Source: Atribacterota bacterium (GTDB lineage Bacteria > Atribacterota > Phoenicimicrobiia > Phoenicimicrobiales > Stramentimicrobiaceae). Taken from it: a DNA stretch of 42,331 nt. Of the stretch, positions 1 through 8,846 are shown piece by piece. The number at the start of each line of letters is the position of its first letter. The stretch's first letter is position 1. Made by a program: the position numbers and the translations under genes. The stretch spans positions 1 through 42,331 of the forward strand of contig JAQVGY010000004.1 in NCBI GenBank assembly GCA_028696495.1, given 5' to 3'. A model generated the notes under the pieces. The model was not told the DNA's origin, ran no database searches, and saw only the letters and a program-made list of their open reading frames with translations.

Positions 1-98
1 AATATCTTCTGAGCATGCTGAAAATCATTTTCTACCATGGTAATGAGTTTTGCCGCAGCTCTAATATCACCCTGTCGTACTCTGGTGCTGAAATCCAT
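1..98 (-). CDS. meaB: Methylmalonyl-CoA mutase-associated GTPase MeaB, N-terminus only (cut by window edge)
   Basis: Reading down from an ATG at 98, the 32 visible codons begin MDFSTRVRQGDIRAAAKLIT and continue with MVEN. The RxGDxRAxAxLIxxxEN pattern is the start of the ArgK/MeaB family. MeaB is a G3E-type GTPase that guards cobalamin loading and prevents inactivation of methylmalonyl-CoA mutase. An AGGAGAG ribosome binding site lies 5 nt before the ATG. The gene follows the mutase small subunit by 20 nt, the usual operon arrangement. The GTPase motifs are outside the window, so integrity cannot be judged. Confidence 0.85.
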   Translation of the reverse strand, partial: MDFSTRVRQGDIRAAAKLITMVENDFQHAQKI

Positions 99-118
99 AC
101 CATCTCTCCTATTTAAGT

Positions 119-520
119 TCAGGCAATTTTGATATTCTCTTTAATAAATTCAACTATCTTATTGGTGTCTGTCCCTGGAGTAAAAATCTCTTTGATACCA
201 ATTTTTTTTAATTCTATAATGTCCTCATTAGGAATAATTCCCCCGGCAATCACCAGGATATCAGCAGCATCTTTTTCAGTAAGTAGTTCCATTATTTTAG
301 GAAACAGGTACATATGTGCACCGGAAAGAATACTTAATCCTATCACATTAACATCTTCTTGAATTGCCGTTTCTACAATCTGCTCCGGGGTCTGTCTTAA
401 TCCGGTATAGATAACTTCCATTCCGGCATCTCTCAATGCCCTGGCAATAACCTTTGCACCACGATCATGACCATCAAGACCCGGTTTTGCCACTAAAACT
501 CTGATTCTGGCATTTTTCAT
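119..520 (-). CDS. mcmA2: Methylmalonyl-CoA mutase, cobalamin-binding small subunit
   Basis: This 133-aa protein is a free-standing B12-binding domain, equivalent to the C-terminal domain of full-length methylmalonyl-CoA mutase. The DxHxxG cobalamin signature is present as D16, H18 and G21 ([10 protein letters not shown]), where His18 would be the lower axial ligand. The downstream SxLSGxH and AGGIIP segments match the Rossmann-like fold. It carries adenosylcobalamin and works with the catalytic subunit encoded 18 nt upstream. Split mutases of this kind are common in archaea and many anaerobes. The ATG is preceded by GGAAGGTG. Identification is firm; the substrate is set by the large subunit. 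Confidence 0.93.
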   Translation of the reverse strand: MKNARIRVLVAKPGLDGHDRGAKVIARALRDAGMEVIYTGLRQTPEQIVETAIQEDVNVIGLSILSGAHMYLFPKIMELLTEKDAADILVIAGGIIPNEDIIELKKIGIKEIFTPGTDTNKIVEFIKENIKIA

Positions 521-538
521 AGTACACCTTCCTTGTTT

Positions 539-2215
539 CTATATCTTTATTGAATCTTTATATTCACCAAAAACTGCTCTCAGTTGATCACATATCTCTC
601 CCAGAGTAGCATAGCTTCTCACACAATCCAGAATTGCAGGCATTACATTATGCTCAGAACCGGCAATCTCTTTCAACTGATTCAAGTTTTTCTGGACTTC
701 TTCTTCATTCCTTTTCTCTTTCACCTTACTCAGTTTTTCTACCTGCCTCTTCTCTATTTCCGGATTGACCTTTAATAAATCCTTCATTGGTTCTTCTTCT
801 GATTGAAATTGATTGACACCTACTATTATTCTTTCCTTATTTTCAATATCTTTCTGATATTTATAAGCACTGTTCTGTATTTCTCTTTGTATAAATCCTC
901 TTTCGATAGCCTTTGGGGCGCCTCCTAATTTATCAATCTGGTTGATGTAGTCCATCGCTCCCTCTTCAATTTCAGTTGTTAATTTTTCAAGGTAATAGGA
1001 GCCTGCCATAGGATCAACTGTTTCAGCAACTCCACTTTCATAAGCAATAATCTGTTGTGTTCTCAATGCTATCCTTACTGACTTCTGGGATGGGAGAGAA
1101 AGTGCTTCATCTCTAGAATTGGTATGCAGGGATTGTGTCCCTCCTAAAACTGCTGCCAGTGCTTGAATAGCTACTCTAACTACATTATTATCGGGCTGTT
1201 GAGCAGTAAGGGTACATCCGGCAGTCTGAGTATGGAAACGAAGCATCATAGACTTTGCATCTTTTGCACCAAAGCGTTCTTTCATAATTTTTGCCCATAA
1301 TCTTCGCGCTGCTCTAAATTTGGCAACCTCTTCAAATAGATCGTTATGTGCATTAAAGAAAAAAGACAGCCGGGGAGCAAAAATATCGATATCGAGTCCT
1401 TTTTCAGTTGCTGCAGTAACATAAGAAATTCCATTAGCCAAAGTAAAGGCTATCTCTTGAATCGCAGTTGCTCCAGCTTCTCTTATATGGTAACCACTAA
1501 TGCTTATAGTATTCCATTTTGGTAATTCCTCTGAACAGTAATCAAAGATATCAGTTATTAGCCTCATAGAGGGTAACGGTGGAAATATATAAGTACCCCT
1601 GGCAATATATTCTTTTAAAATATCATTTTGAATGGTCCCGTTAAGTTTGGTTTTCGGGATTCCCTGTTTTTCAGCAATAGCGATATACATAGCCAATAAA
1701 ACTGCAGCCGGGGCATTAATAGTCATAGAAGTGCTGACCTGATCCAAAGGTATGCCATTAAACAGTATTTCCATATCCTCTAAAGTATCTATCGCCACTC
1801 CAACTTTGCCTACTTCACCATGTGCCATGGGATGTGAAGAATCATAACCAATTTGAGTGGGCAAATCAAAAGCAATGCTTAAACCTGTCTGACCATTTTT
1901 TAACAGATATTTATATCTTTTGTTTGATTCTTCAGCATCTCCAAAACCAGCATATTGCCTCATAGTCCACAATCTTCCTCGATACATAGTCGGCTGAACT
2001 CCCCTGGTATAGGGATACTCTCCCGGATAACCCAGATCATCTATATAATCAAATTTTTCTAAATCGAGTGGGTCATATAATCTATTAACTTCTTTATTTG
2101 AACCAGTAACAAATGTCTTCTTTCTCTCGGAAAACTTTTTTAAAACTTTGTTTAATGAATTACTCTCCCAATCTTTTTTAACCTCTTCTATTCGATTTCT
2201 TTCCTGGTAATCCAA
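539..2215 (-). CDS. mcmA1: Methylmalonyl-CoA mutase, catalytic large subunit (TTG start)
   Basis: This 558-aa TIM-barrel subunit interconverts succinyl-CoA and (R)-methylmalonyl-CoA by adenosylcobalamin radical chemistry. The family stretch [18 protein letters not shown] is intact. Residues matching the substrate-defining Tyr89 and Arg207 of the Propionibacterium enzyme are Y78 and R218 (PSMRLI), and the His244 equivalent is H243 ([10 protein letters not shown]). Y plus R favours methylmalonyl-CoA mutase over isobutyryl-CoA mutase, which has Phe and Gln there. The start is TTG at 2215: AGGAGGT sits 8 nt upstream and no better start is close. The cobalamin domain is the separate downstream gene. 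In context it probably serves propionate formation from succinyl-CoA, or the reverse. Confidence 0.94.
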   Translation of the reverse strand: MDYQERNRIEEVKKDWESNSLNKVLKKFSERKKTFVTGSNKEVNRLYDPLDLEKFDYIDDLGYPGEYPYTRGVQPTMYRGRLWTMRQYAGFGDAEESNKRYKYLLKNGQTGLSIAFDLPTQIGYDSSHPMAHGEVGKVGVAIDTLEDMEILFNGIPLDQVSTSMTINAPAAVLLAMYIAIAEKQGIPKTKLNGTIQNDILKEYIARGTYIFPPLPSMRLITDIFDYCSEELPKWNTISISGYHIREAGATAIQEIAFTLANGISYVTAATEKGLDIDIFAPRLSFFFNAHNDLFEEVAKFRAARRLWAKIMKERFGAKDAKSMMLRFHTQTAGCTLTAQQPDNNVVRVAIQALAAVLGGTQSLHTNSRDEALSLPSQKSVRIALRTQQIIAYESGVAETVDPMAGSYYLEKLTTEIEEGAMDYINQIDKLGGAPKAIERGFIQREIQNSAYKYQKDIENKERIIVGVNQFQSEEEPMKDLLKVNPEIEKRQVEKLSKVKEKRNEEEVQKNLNQLKEIAGSEHNVMPAILDCVRSYATLGEICDQLRAVFGEYKDSIKI

Positions 2216-2473
2216 CTGGCTATACCTCCTTTTCCATGTTTTGTTAAAATATTTTCAAATATTTACTATTTTTTAGAAAACCTTTATTTAATTATTTAAT
2301 ATATGCTTAAAGTTTCGGTTTCAGACAATAATAAAAATGCTGCCTCTTATCTCTCTGATGGGCTACCCTCTATAGCCTGGTTTATAACCGTCATCATGTT
2401 AAATATTTTGTTTTATGATATCTTTATATAAATAGATTATTATAAAAAAATTAGTGCAAATTAGATAATAATA

Positions 2474-3319
2474 TTAGCTCATCTGGTGATGGTGAGCTAT
2501 TTTATTCTTCTCTATTATCAAACTGTCAACAGATACATCAATTTTTTTAATATTAATACCTGTAATGTAATCTAATTCTTTTTTTAGATGTTCCTGGATT
2601 GTCCTTACTATCTTAGGTATATTATTGCCATATTTTAAGGTAAGACTGATATTGATTAAAATTCCTTCTTCATTTATATTTATTTTTGTTTTTCCAATTT
2701 TAATAACATCTTTAAAATTCTTTATTTGAAAATAGATGATATCCAGAATGGCATTTTCTGAAATATATAATTTTCCAAAATAACTAAACGGCGGTCGAAC
2801 GACTGTTCGTTCTCCAATTTTTCTTTTAACATACCGTTTTCGATAAAATATTTCTAAAGATTCTACCAAACTTATAGGAAATTTCCTCTGTATTTCAATT
2901 CCCGGCAATGGTATAATGTGTGTCCCCTCTCTGGTTCGACTGGCCCGAGCCACCTGTATCTCTTTTTGGCTGGAAACATCTTCTATGTTAAATACAGTAT
3001 CTATAGGCGGTAGTTCTAAAGTTTCAATTATTTTTTCTACCATACCGGCTGAGGTTCCCAAAATCATTATGCTTTTTGGCTTTTCTTCTTGAATTATCTT
3101 TTTAACTGCCCGAGCATGTTCTTTATCAAAAAAGATTGCCCTTCTGATTGCCTGAATCTTGTTCAATTCTTTTTTTGCTGAAAGGCCTGCTAATATCTTA
3201 TCTTTTTTGATTAATAGCCCATCATCGATGATATAATCAATTTTTTCCCGATGAGCTATCAAAAGTGCTTTATGGCTCTTTCCGGTTCCGCTTTCCCCTA
3301 CCAGAGCAAATACTTTCAT
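2474..3319 (-). CDS. P-loop NTPase fused to an Asp23/Gls24-like C-terminal domain
   Basis: This 281-aa protein begins MKVFALVGESGTGKSHKALL, so a Walker A motif occupies residues 8-15. A possible Walker B-like strand (SIMILGTSAG) is near residue 87. The N-terminal ~160 residues look like a small nucleotide-binding domain. The last ~95 residues (INISLTLKYGNNIPKIVRTI, then a TGINIKKIDVSVDSL strand) match the beta-alpha pattern of Asp23/Gls24 proteins (DUF322), which are membrane-associated cell-envelope stress proteins in Firmicutes. I see no signal peptide or membrane segment. The ATG is preceded by GGAGTGAG. The gene follows gdhA by 65 nt, with a strong hairpin in the gap. Function is unknown; an envelope-linked nucleotide switch is a guess. 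Confidence 0.6.
   Translation of the reverse strand: MKVFALVGESGTGKSHKALLIAHREKIDYIIDDGLLIKKDKILAGLSAKKELNKIQAIRRAIFFDKEHARAVKKIIQEEKPKSIMILGTSAGMVEKIIETLELPPIDTVFNIEDVSSQKEIQVARASRTREGTHIIPLPGIEIQRKFPISLVESLEIFYRKRYVKRKIGERTVVRPPFSYFGKLYISENAILDIIYFQIKNFKDVIKIGKTKININEEGILINISLTLKYGNNIPKIVRTIQEHLKKELDYITGINIKKIDVSVDSLIIEKNKIAHHHQMS
2475..2499 (-). terminator. Weak terminator-like hairpin overlapping the stop of the P-loop/Asp23 gene
   Basis: TAGCTCA (2475-2481) and TGAGCTA (2493-2499) form a 7-bp stem with an 11-nt loop. In the minus-strand transcript it is followed by an AU-rich stretch without a clean U-run. The hairpin includes the stop codon of the upstream gene. The rest of the gap to the mutase gene (2216-2473) is AT-rich, and I see no strong promoter in it. 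Confidence 0.3.
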
Positions 3320-3345
3320 ATTTTTTACTCACTCCAAATAAACCC

Positions 3346-3370
3346 GGTTAGGGGATTAAATCCCCTAACC
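3346..3370 (-). terminator. Perfect inverted repeat between gdhA and the P-loop/Asp23 gene
   Basis: The 25-nt segment is a perfect inverted repeat with 12-bp arms (GGTTAGGGG at one end, CCCCTAACC at the other) around a single central base. In the minus-strand transcript it follows the gdhA stop by about 15 nt. The downstream sequence (GGGTTTATTTGG) is only mildly U-rich, so it may be a weak terminator, a 3'-end stabiliser for gdhA mRNA or an attenuator before the next gene. Confidence 0.5.
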
Positions 3371-3384
3371 TATATAGTTGTCCA

Positions 3385-4695
3385 CTATTTTTTTGTTTTT
3401 ACCCAGCCTCTTCCCTCAACTGCTCGAGCAACTCTTTGAATGGCAATAACATAAGCCGCGTCACGGGCATACAAATTCTCTTTCTCTGCTAAATCCATAA
3501 CATCATTGAAGGCTGAAGTCATAATATGGTTTAACTTCTCAAAGACTTCTTCCTTTGGCCAGTAATAATTCATATTATTCTGGACCTGTTCAAAGTAAGA
3601 AACAGTAACACCACCGGCATTACATAAGAAATCAGGAATGAGATAAACTCCTTTTTCTTTTATGACTTTATCCGCCTCGGGAGTGGTGGGCGAGTTGGCA
3701 CCTTCCGCATAAACTTTAACAACATCAAATTTAATGTCATTAACATTATCTTTATGGACAGCTGAACCCAGAGCAGCCGGAATTAAAACTGTAACCGGTT
3801 TTGTTATCCAGGCATTTCCATCTTCCTGTTTCCAACCAAATTCCTTAGCTTTTTCTGGGTTAATGGTACCAAACTTATCCAGAGTTCCTGGCGCAAAAAG
3901 ATCTTCAGGCTTTATTCCCTCTTCACAGCTGTAAGTACAGGCTTTCTTATCTTTTGGATCCCAGCAGGACATGGCAACAACCTTGCCGCCATATTCAGTA
4001 AATTTTTCACAACAATATTGTGCATTATTACCAGCTCCTTGAATGGAAGCAGTGGCACCCTTAAAATCAATATTCAATCTCTTAAATGCCTCTCTTACAC
4101 AATAGATAACCCCATAACCGGTCGCTTCAGTTCTTCCCAGAGAACCGCCTACGCCTACTGCCTTTCCGGTTACAAATCCAGGCTTTCTGCTTCTGGCTAT
4201 AGTATCATATTCATCCATAATCCATAACATATCCTGTGGGTTGGTAGCTACATCCGGTGCAGGAACATCCATATCCGGTCCCACTAAATCATATACTTTT
4301 CTGACCCAGCCCCGGCATAGTTTTTCAGTTTCACGTTCAGATAATTCTCTCGGATCACAGGCAACTCCACCCTTTCCTCCACCCAGAGGGATATTGACTA
4401 CTGCACATTTCCAGGTCATCATAATAGCCAATGCTCTAACCATATCAATGGTTTCATTTGCAGCAAATCTTAAACCACCTTTGGCCGGACCGCGAGCGGT
4501 AGAATGCTGGACACGAAATCCGGTAAATGTTTTAGTAGTACCATCATCCATCTCTACCGGTATACGAATCTGAATTTCTCGTTCAGCTTCTCTTAAAAAT
4601 TCCTGCATCGACTTATCTAAATTACCCTTCCTGGCATTTTCATCAAACTGTGCCTGAACAATTTCAAAAGGATTTAATCCTTTCTCTTGAGACAT
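3385..4695 (-). CDS. gdhA: Glutamate dehydrogenase
   Basis: This 436-aa protein belongs to the Glu/Leu/Phe/Val dehydrogenase family and reversibly deaminates glutamate to 2-oxoglutarate and ammonia with NAD(P). The substrate-site stretch WKCAVVNIPLGGGKGG places catalytic Lys at 108, and PAPDVATNPQDM gives the catalytic Asp at 148. The dinucleotide fold starts at SIQGAGNNAQ (G220, G222, A225). Length is normal for the hexameric class. AGGAGGTT precedes the ATG. The next gene upstream on this strand is nfnB, 39 nt away, so the two probably share a transcript. Glutamate rather than another amino acid is the likeliest substrate, and coenzyme choice cannot be read with certainty. Confidence 0.92.
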   Translation of the reverse strand: MSQEKGLNPFEIVQAQFDENARKGNLDKSMQEFLREAEREIQIRIPVEMDDGTTKTFTGFRVQHSTARGPAKGGLRFAANETIDMVRALAIMMTWKCAVVNIPLGGGKGGVACDPRELSERETEKLCRGWVRKVYDLVGPDMDVPAPDVATNPQDMLWIMDEYDTIARSRKPGFVTGKAVGVGGSLGRTEATGYGVIYCVREAFKRLNIDFKGATASIQGAGNNAQYCCEKFTEYGGKVVAMSCWDPKDKKACTYSCEEGIKPEDLFAPGTLDKFGTINPEKAKEFGWKQEDGNAWITKPVTVLIPAALGSAVHKDNVNDIKFDVVKVYAEGANSPTTPEADKVIKEKGVYLIPDFLCNAGGVTVSYFEQVQNNMNYYWPKEEVFEKLNHIMTSAFNDVMDLAEKENLYARDAAYVIAIQRVARAVEGRGWVKTKK

Positions 4696-4734
4696 TATAG
4701 AACCTCCTCATATTTGTATTTATTTATTTGGAAA

Positions 4735-6165
4735 TTACTGTTTTTTTAGACTTTTTCCTGAAGACAGATAGGCATCAATAAAACGAGCTGCTTTTTTCCC
4801 ATCACCAACTGCCGATATAACTGTTGCTGAACCTCTTACTATATCACCCCCCGCAAAAATACCTTCACAGGTTGTCATTCTGGTTCTTTCATCAACCTTA
4901 AAATATCCCCATTTATTAACTTCCACTCCCCTGGCGCTTCTGGCAACAATAGGATTAGCCATGGTACCAATAGCATCAATAATCATATCCACTTCTAAAA
5001 TGAAATTAGAGTTTTCAATGGGAATAGGGCTCCTTCTACCTGACTCATCCGGTTCACCCAGCTCCATTTTTATGCATTCCATCCCGGTTACTCTCCCTTC
5101 ATTATCCCCTAATATTCTAACCGGTAAAGTTAGAAAATGAAAGATGATTCCCTCTTCTTCAGCATGGTGTACTTCTTCTGCCCTGGCTGGTACCTCTGCC
5201 CTGGAACGGCGGTATACTATATATGACTTTTCAGCACCAAGACGCAGTGCTGTTCTGGCTGAATCCATTGCCACATTGCCTGCTCCGATGGTGGCAGCCC
5301 TTTTCCTTATTTTTATGGGAGTATCGTATTCTGGAAACAGGTAAGCTTTCATTAAATTCGACCTGGTCAAAAATTCATTGGCAGAATATACATCATTCAT
5401 ATTTTCTCCAGGAATATCCATAAAACGGGGTGCTCCTGCTCCATTACATAAGAATATGGCATCAAACTCATTTTTTAAATCTTCTATACTTCTGGTAGCA
5501 CCAATTACCTGGTCACATATGACCTTCACTCCTGTTTGCTCTATCTGACCTACCTCATATTCAACAATTGTTTTAGGAAGCCTGAATTCTGGTATTCCAT
5601 AAACAAGCACACCTCCAGGCTTGTGTAATGCCTCAAAAAGTGTTACCTGATATCCCATCTTGGCCAAGTCTGCGGCACAGGCTAACCCGGCGGGTCCCGA
5701 ACCAACTATGGCTACTTTTGTTTGCTTTTTATTGACACTATCCTTGATTCCGTGTACTCCATTTTCTCTAGCCCAATCAGCTATAAAACGTTCCAATCTT
5801 CCTATGGCAATAGGTTTTCCGCGTTTATTTAAAACACATTCTTTCTGACACTGTTCTTCTTGAGGACACACTCTGCCGGTCACAGCAGGTAATGCATCTG
5901 TCTTTAATATAGTTAAGTAAGCCTTCTTAAAATCTTCCTCTACTATATAGCGGATAAAAGTAGGAATATTTATTTCTGCCGGGCACCCTTTCATACAGGT
6001 GGGGTTTTTACACTGTAAGCATCGTTGCGCTTCATAAATAGCTTCTTCTCTGGTATACCCCAGAGGAACCTCTTTAAAATTATGTATGCGTTCAGAGGGT
6101 AGCTGTTCTCTCATGGGAACTGGTTCTCTTTTCATTCTTTCTTTCATCTCTATCATTTCAGCCAT
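4735..6165 (-). CDS. nfnB: NfnB / GltD-like NADPH:ferredoxin oxidoreductase large subunit
   Basis: This 476-aa flavoprotein resembles the glutamate synthase small subunit and is the large subunit of the electron-bifurcating NADH-dependent ferredoxin:NADP oxidoreductase. N-terminal cysteines C49, C52, C57, C61 and a second group C100, C106, C110 would hold [4Fe-4S] clusters. An FAD-binding GSGPAG lies at 155-160 and an NADPH-binding GAGNVA at 294-299. I place the start at the ATG at 6165: AAGGAG lies 7 nt before it, and the codon follows the nfnA stop after one base. An in-frame ATG 36 codons upstream lies inside nfnA and would add a lysine-rich tail foreign to the family. No GltB large subunit is nearby, which supports Nfn over glutamate synthase. 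Confidence 0.88.
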   Translation of the reverse strand: MAEMIEMKERMKREPVPMREQLPSERIHNFKEVPLGYTREEAIYEAQRCLQCKNPTCMKGCPAEINIPTFIRYIVEEDFKKAYLTILKTDALPAVTGRVCPQEEQCQKECVLNKRGKPIAIGRLERFIADWARENGVHGIKDSVNKKQTKVAIVGSGPAGLACAADLAKMGYQVTLFEALHKPGGVLVYGIPEFRLPKTIVEYEVGQIEQTGVKVICDQVIGATRSIEDLKNEFDAIFLCNGAGAPRFMDIPGENMNDVYSANEFLTRSNLMKAYLFPEYDTPIKIRKRAATIGAGNVAMDSARTALRLGAEKSYIVYRRSRAEVPARAEEVHHAEEEGIIFHFLTLPVRILGDNEGRVTGMECIKMELGEPDESGRRSPIPIENSNFILEVDMIIDAIGTMANPIVARSARGVEVNKWGYFKVDERTRMTTCEGIFAGGDIVRGSATVISAVGDGKKAARFIDAYLSSGKSLKKQ

Positions 6166-6166
6166 C

Positions 6167-7015
6167 TTAGTTCTCCTTACACCTACATCCCTTTTTTTCT
6201 TTAAAGGATTGCCAGGATTTGTTTTCTTCTTCTTTGTAGCGGTATATTCTATGCATAAATTCATCCCAATCAACTAGTTGCCCATCAAACTCAGGCCCAT
6301 CAGTGCAAACAAATTTTGTCTCTCCCCCAATGGATACCCGGCAGGAACCACACATACCTGTTCCATCAACCATAATGGTATTAAGGCTGACAATGGTGTC
6401 AACAGGATACGATTTAGTCAGTTCTGTAGTAACTTTCATCATTATTGGCGGTCCAATAGTCCATACTTTTTTAATAGCAGTATCACTATCCAGCTTCTCC
6501 TTTAATGCTTCTGTGACAAATCCTTTTCTTCCATAACTGCCATCATCTGTGGTAACAATTAATTCATCTGAAACAAGTCTTAATTCTTTTTCCATAATCA
6601 CTAATTCTTTGCTTCTGGCTCCGATGATGGCAATTACCTTATTACCAACAGCTTTTAGGTTACGTGCGATGGGATGAATGCAGGCTATACCTGTACCACC
6701 ACCGACTACAACAGTGGTACCAAAATACTCTATCTCTGATTTACGTCCTAAGGGGCCTGTGAAAGAATATAGATAATCTCCTTCCTTAAAACAGGCCAAT
6801 TCATCTGTTGTTTTACCAACTACCTGAAAAACTATATGTATTAACCCCCTATCCCGGTCATAATCAGCAACGGTCAATGGTACTCTTTCCCCTTCTTCTC
6901 TGGTCATCAGGATAATAAACTGTCCTGGTTGAACTGTCTTAGCTATCTCCGGTGCCTCTATCCACATGCTGTACATATCCTGATATAATTTTGTTTTCCT
7001 GTTAATACGATACAT
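6167..7015 (-). CDS. nfnA: NfnA, NAD(H)-binding ferredoxin reductase subunit
   Basis: This 282-aa protein has an FAD domain, an NAD(P)-binding region with VVVGGGTGIA near residues 103-111, and a C-terminal [2Fe-2S] site. The cluster ligands are D217, C222, C225 and C237 (MVDGTGMCGSC, then KFVC). This Asp plus three Cys arrangement has the spacing described for Thermotoga NfnA and separates it from PyrK, which has four cysteines. With NfnB it couples NADPH formation to oxidation of reduced ferredoxin and NADH. An AGAGGTAA site precedes the ATG. No pyrD is next to it. Confidence 0.88.
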   Translation of the reverse strand: MYRINRKTKLYQDMYSMWIEAPEIAKTVQPGQFIILMTREEGERVPLTVADYDRDRGLIHIVFQVVGKTTDELACFKEGDYLYSFTGPLGRKSEIEYFGTTVVVGGGTGIACIHPIARNLKAVGNKVIAIIGARSKELVIMEKELRLVSDELIVTTDDGSYGRKGFVTEALKEKLDSDTAIKKVWTIGPPIMMKVTTELTKSYPVDTIVSLNTIMVDGTGMCGSCRVSIGGETKFVCTDGPEFDGQLVDWDEFMHRIYRYKEEENKSWQSFKEKKGCRCKEN

Positions 7016-7041
7016 CTATTACCTCTTCATATTAATAAAAA

Positions 7042-8253
7042 TTATCCATTAAAATTATTACAAATCTCTGCTGTGTCATGTGCTATCATCAATTCTTCAT
7101 CAGTTGGTATTACAAAAATTTTCACCTTTGAGTTTTCAGTACTGATTATTGCTTTTTTACCTTTTAATCCATCATTCTTCTTATCATCAATCTCTATACC
7201 AAAAAAACTCAAACCCTCACACACTGTTTTTCTTAAAAGAGGCGAGTTTTCACCAATACCGGCAGTAAACACCAGAACATCCAGACCGTTCATCGCTGCA
7301 GTATAGGCACCAATATACTTTTTCAAGCCGTAATATAGTACATCCAGAGTTCTCTTTGCCCTTTTGTTCCCATTTGACACCTGAGCTTCCAAATCTCGCA
7401 TATCACTCGATATACCCTCTGAAAGACCCATAAAACCACTCTTCTTATAGAGAATATCATTGATTTCTTTAAAACTAAGTTTTTCTTTTTCCATCAAATA
7501 GGGAATAATTGCCGGGTCAATATCCCCACAGCGAGTCCCCATTATTACACCTGAAATAGTTCCAAACCCTAAACTGGTGTCAACCGATTTGCCTTCTTTG
7601 ACAGCTGTGATGCTGGAACCATTACCCAGATGGCAGGTTATTACCTTTAATTCTTTCAAATCTTTGCCCAATATTTCGGCTGCTTTTTGAGCAACATACT
7701 TATGGGATGTTCCATGAAAGCCATATCTTCTAATTCGGTATTTTTCATAAAAACTATATGGCAAACCGTAAAGAAATGCTTGCTCTGGAATGGATTGATG
7801 GAAGGCTGTATCGAATACACCAACCTGAGGAATGCCAGGTAATAATTCCTGACATACTTTGATACCAAGGATATTTGGCGGATTATGCAGTGGGGCTAAT
7901 TCAATAAATTCATTGAGGGTATCCATCACATCATCATTCAGCAACACTGAACCCGAATATTTTTCTCCACCATGAACTACACGATGGCCTACTGCCGTAA
8001 TCTCCGAAATACTTTTTATAACACCATATTTGTTATCGAGTAGGGCATCTATGACCAGTTCAATACCTTTGCGATGATCTGGTATCTCTATCTCCTTTAT
8101 AAAAGCATCTTTTCCGGCAGGATAATGATTTATCAATGAACCTTGAATTCCAATCCTTTCCACCAGACCATTTGCTAATAAAGATTCATCAGCCATGTCA
8201 AAAAGTCGATATTTTATTGAAGAACTTCCAGAATTCACCACTAAAATCTTCAT
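7042..8253 (-). CDS. ackA: Acetate kinase (acyl kinase)
   Basis: This 403-aa protein of the ASKHA fold makes ATP and acetate from acetyl phosphate. It opens with MKILVVNSGSSSIKYRLFD. Residues matching the Methanosarcina catalytic set are in register: N7, R91 (GHRVVHGG), D148 (VFDTAFHQ) and H180 (YGFHGTSH). Length is typical of acetate kinase. No phosphotransacetylase gene is in the window. Given the neighbouring succinyl-CoA and methylmalonyl-CoA genes, it could also act on propionyl phosphate, which the sequence cannot settle. It lies 26 nt before nfnA and 32 nt after korC, so it is probably part of the same transcript. Confidence 0.93.
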   Translation of the reverse strand: MKILVVNSGSSSIKYRLFDMADESLLANGLVERIGIQGSLINHYPAGKDAFIKEIEIPDHRKGIELVIDALLDNKYGVIKSISEITAVGHRVVHGGEKYSGSVLLNDDVMDTLNEFIELAPLHNPPNILGIKVCQELLPGIPQVGVFDTAFHQSIPEQAFLYGLPYSFYEKYRIRRYGFHGTSHKYVAQKAAEILGKDLKELKVITCHLGNGSSITAVKEGKSVDTSLGFGTISGVIMGTRCGDIDPAIIPYLMEKEKLSFKEINDILYKKSGFMGLSEGISSDMRDLEAQVSNGNKRAKRTLDVLYYGLKKYIGAYTAAMNGLDVLVFTAGIGENSPLLRKTVCEGLSFFGIEIDDKKNDGLKGKKAIISTENSKVKIFVIPTDEELMIAHDTAEICNNFNG

Positions 8254-8285
8254 TTAATTTATCCCTTTCTGAATACAAATTATTA

Positions 8286-8831
8286 CTACTCTTTAACTAA
8301 ATTTTTACCTATTTGAAAGCCATGCTCTAACGCTTTTTTATTTAAATCTCTAATCCTTTCCGGTATTCTGTTTTGCAGGGCATTTTTAATAGCATCTTTA
8401 GATACAATATCTGTTAATTGAACGAGGATGCCTAAAGAAATAATATTTGCTACCAATTGATTGCCCAGAACATCTATGGCATCCTTAGTAATAGGATGTT
8501 GATAGATATTTCCCGGAATAGAGGGAATGTTCAAAACATTTGTTGAATCTACCAGCAATAATCCATCTTCTTTTAAATTGTGCACATACTTATCACAAGC
8601 TTTTTGTGTTAAGGTTAACAAAATATCGGGCTTTTCTATTTTAGGGTAATCTATTTTTTCGTTACTGATAATGACCTCTGCTCTGCTAGCTCCACCTCTG
8701 GCTTCCGGTCCATATGATTGAGTCTGAGCTATTTCGAACCCATCATAAATTCCAGCAGCCTCCGCTAATATAATCCCAGCCAGGATCAATCCCTGTCCCC
8801 CTGAGCCACTTAGACAGATCTCTTTTCTCAT
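8286..8831 (-). CDS. korC: 2-oxoacid:ferredoxin oxidoreductase gamma subunit
   Basis: This 181-aa protein is the gamma domain of ferredoxin-dependent 2-oxoacid oxidoreductases. It begins with SGSGGQGLILAGIILAEAAG and has the family stretch QTQSYGPEARGGASRAEVI. It forms part of the CoA-dependent decarboxylating complex with the beta, alpha and delta subunits encoded just upstream. The order on the transcript is D-A-B-C, with short gaps. The four-gene layout with a separate ferredoxin subunit is usual for 2-oxoglutarate or branched-chain 2-oxoacid enzymes. With gdhA in the same run of genes, 2-oxoglutarate is the best guess. Confidence 0.88.
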   Translation of the reverse strand: MRKEICLSGSGGQGLILAGIILAEAAGIYDGFEIAQTQSYGPEARGGASRAEVIISNEKIDYPKIEKPDILLTLTQKACDKYVHNLKEDGLLLVDSTNVLNIPSIPGNIYQHPITKDAIDVLGNQLVANIISLGILVQLTDIVSKDAIKNALQNRIPERIRDLNKKALEHGFQIGKNLVKE

Positions 8832-8846
8832 CTTTTTTCTCCTTCC

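Noticed and set aside
6166-6273. N-terminal extension of nfnB by 36 codons
   Set aside because: It lies within nfnA in another frame and gives a lysine-rich tail foreign to the family. The ATG at 6165 has AAGGAG at ideal spacing.
7656-7868. 70-codon minus-strand ORF inside ackA
   Set aside because: It is an out-of-frame shadow of acetate kinase with no motif.
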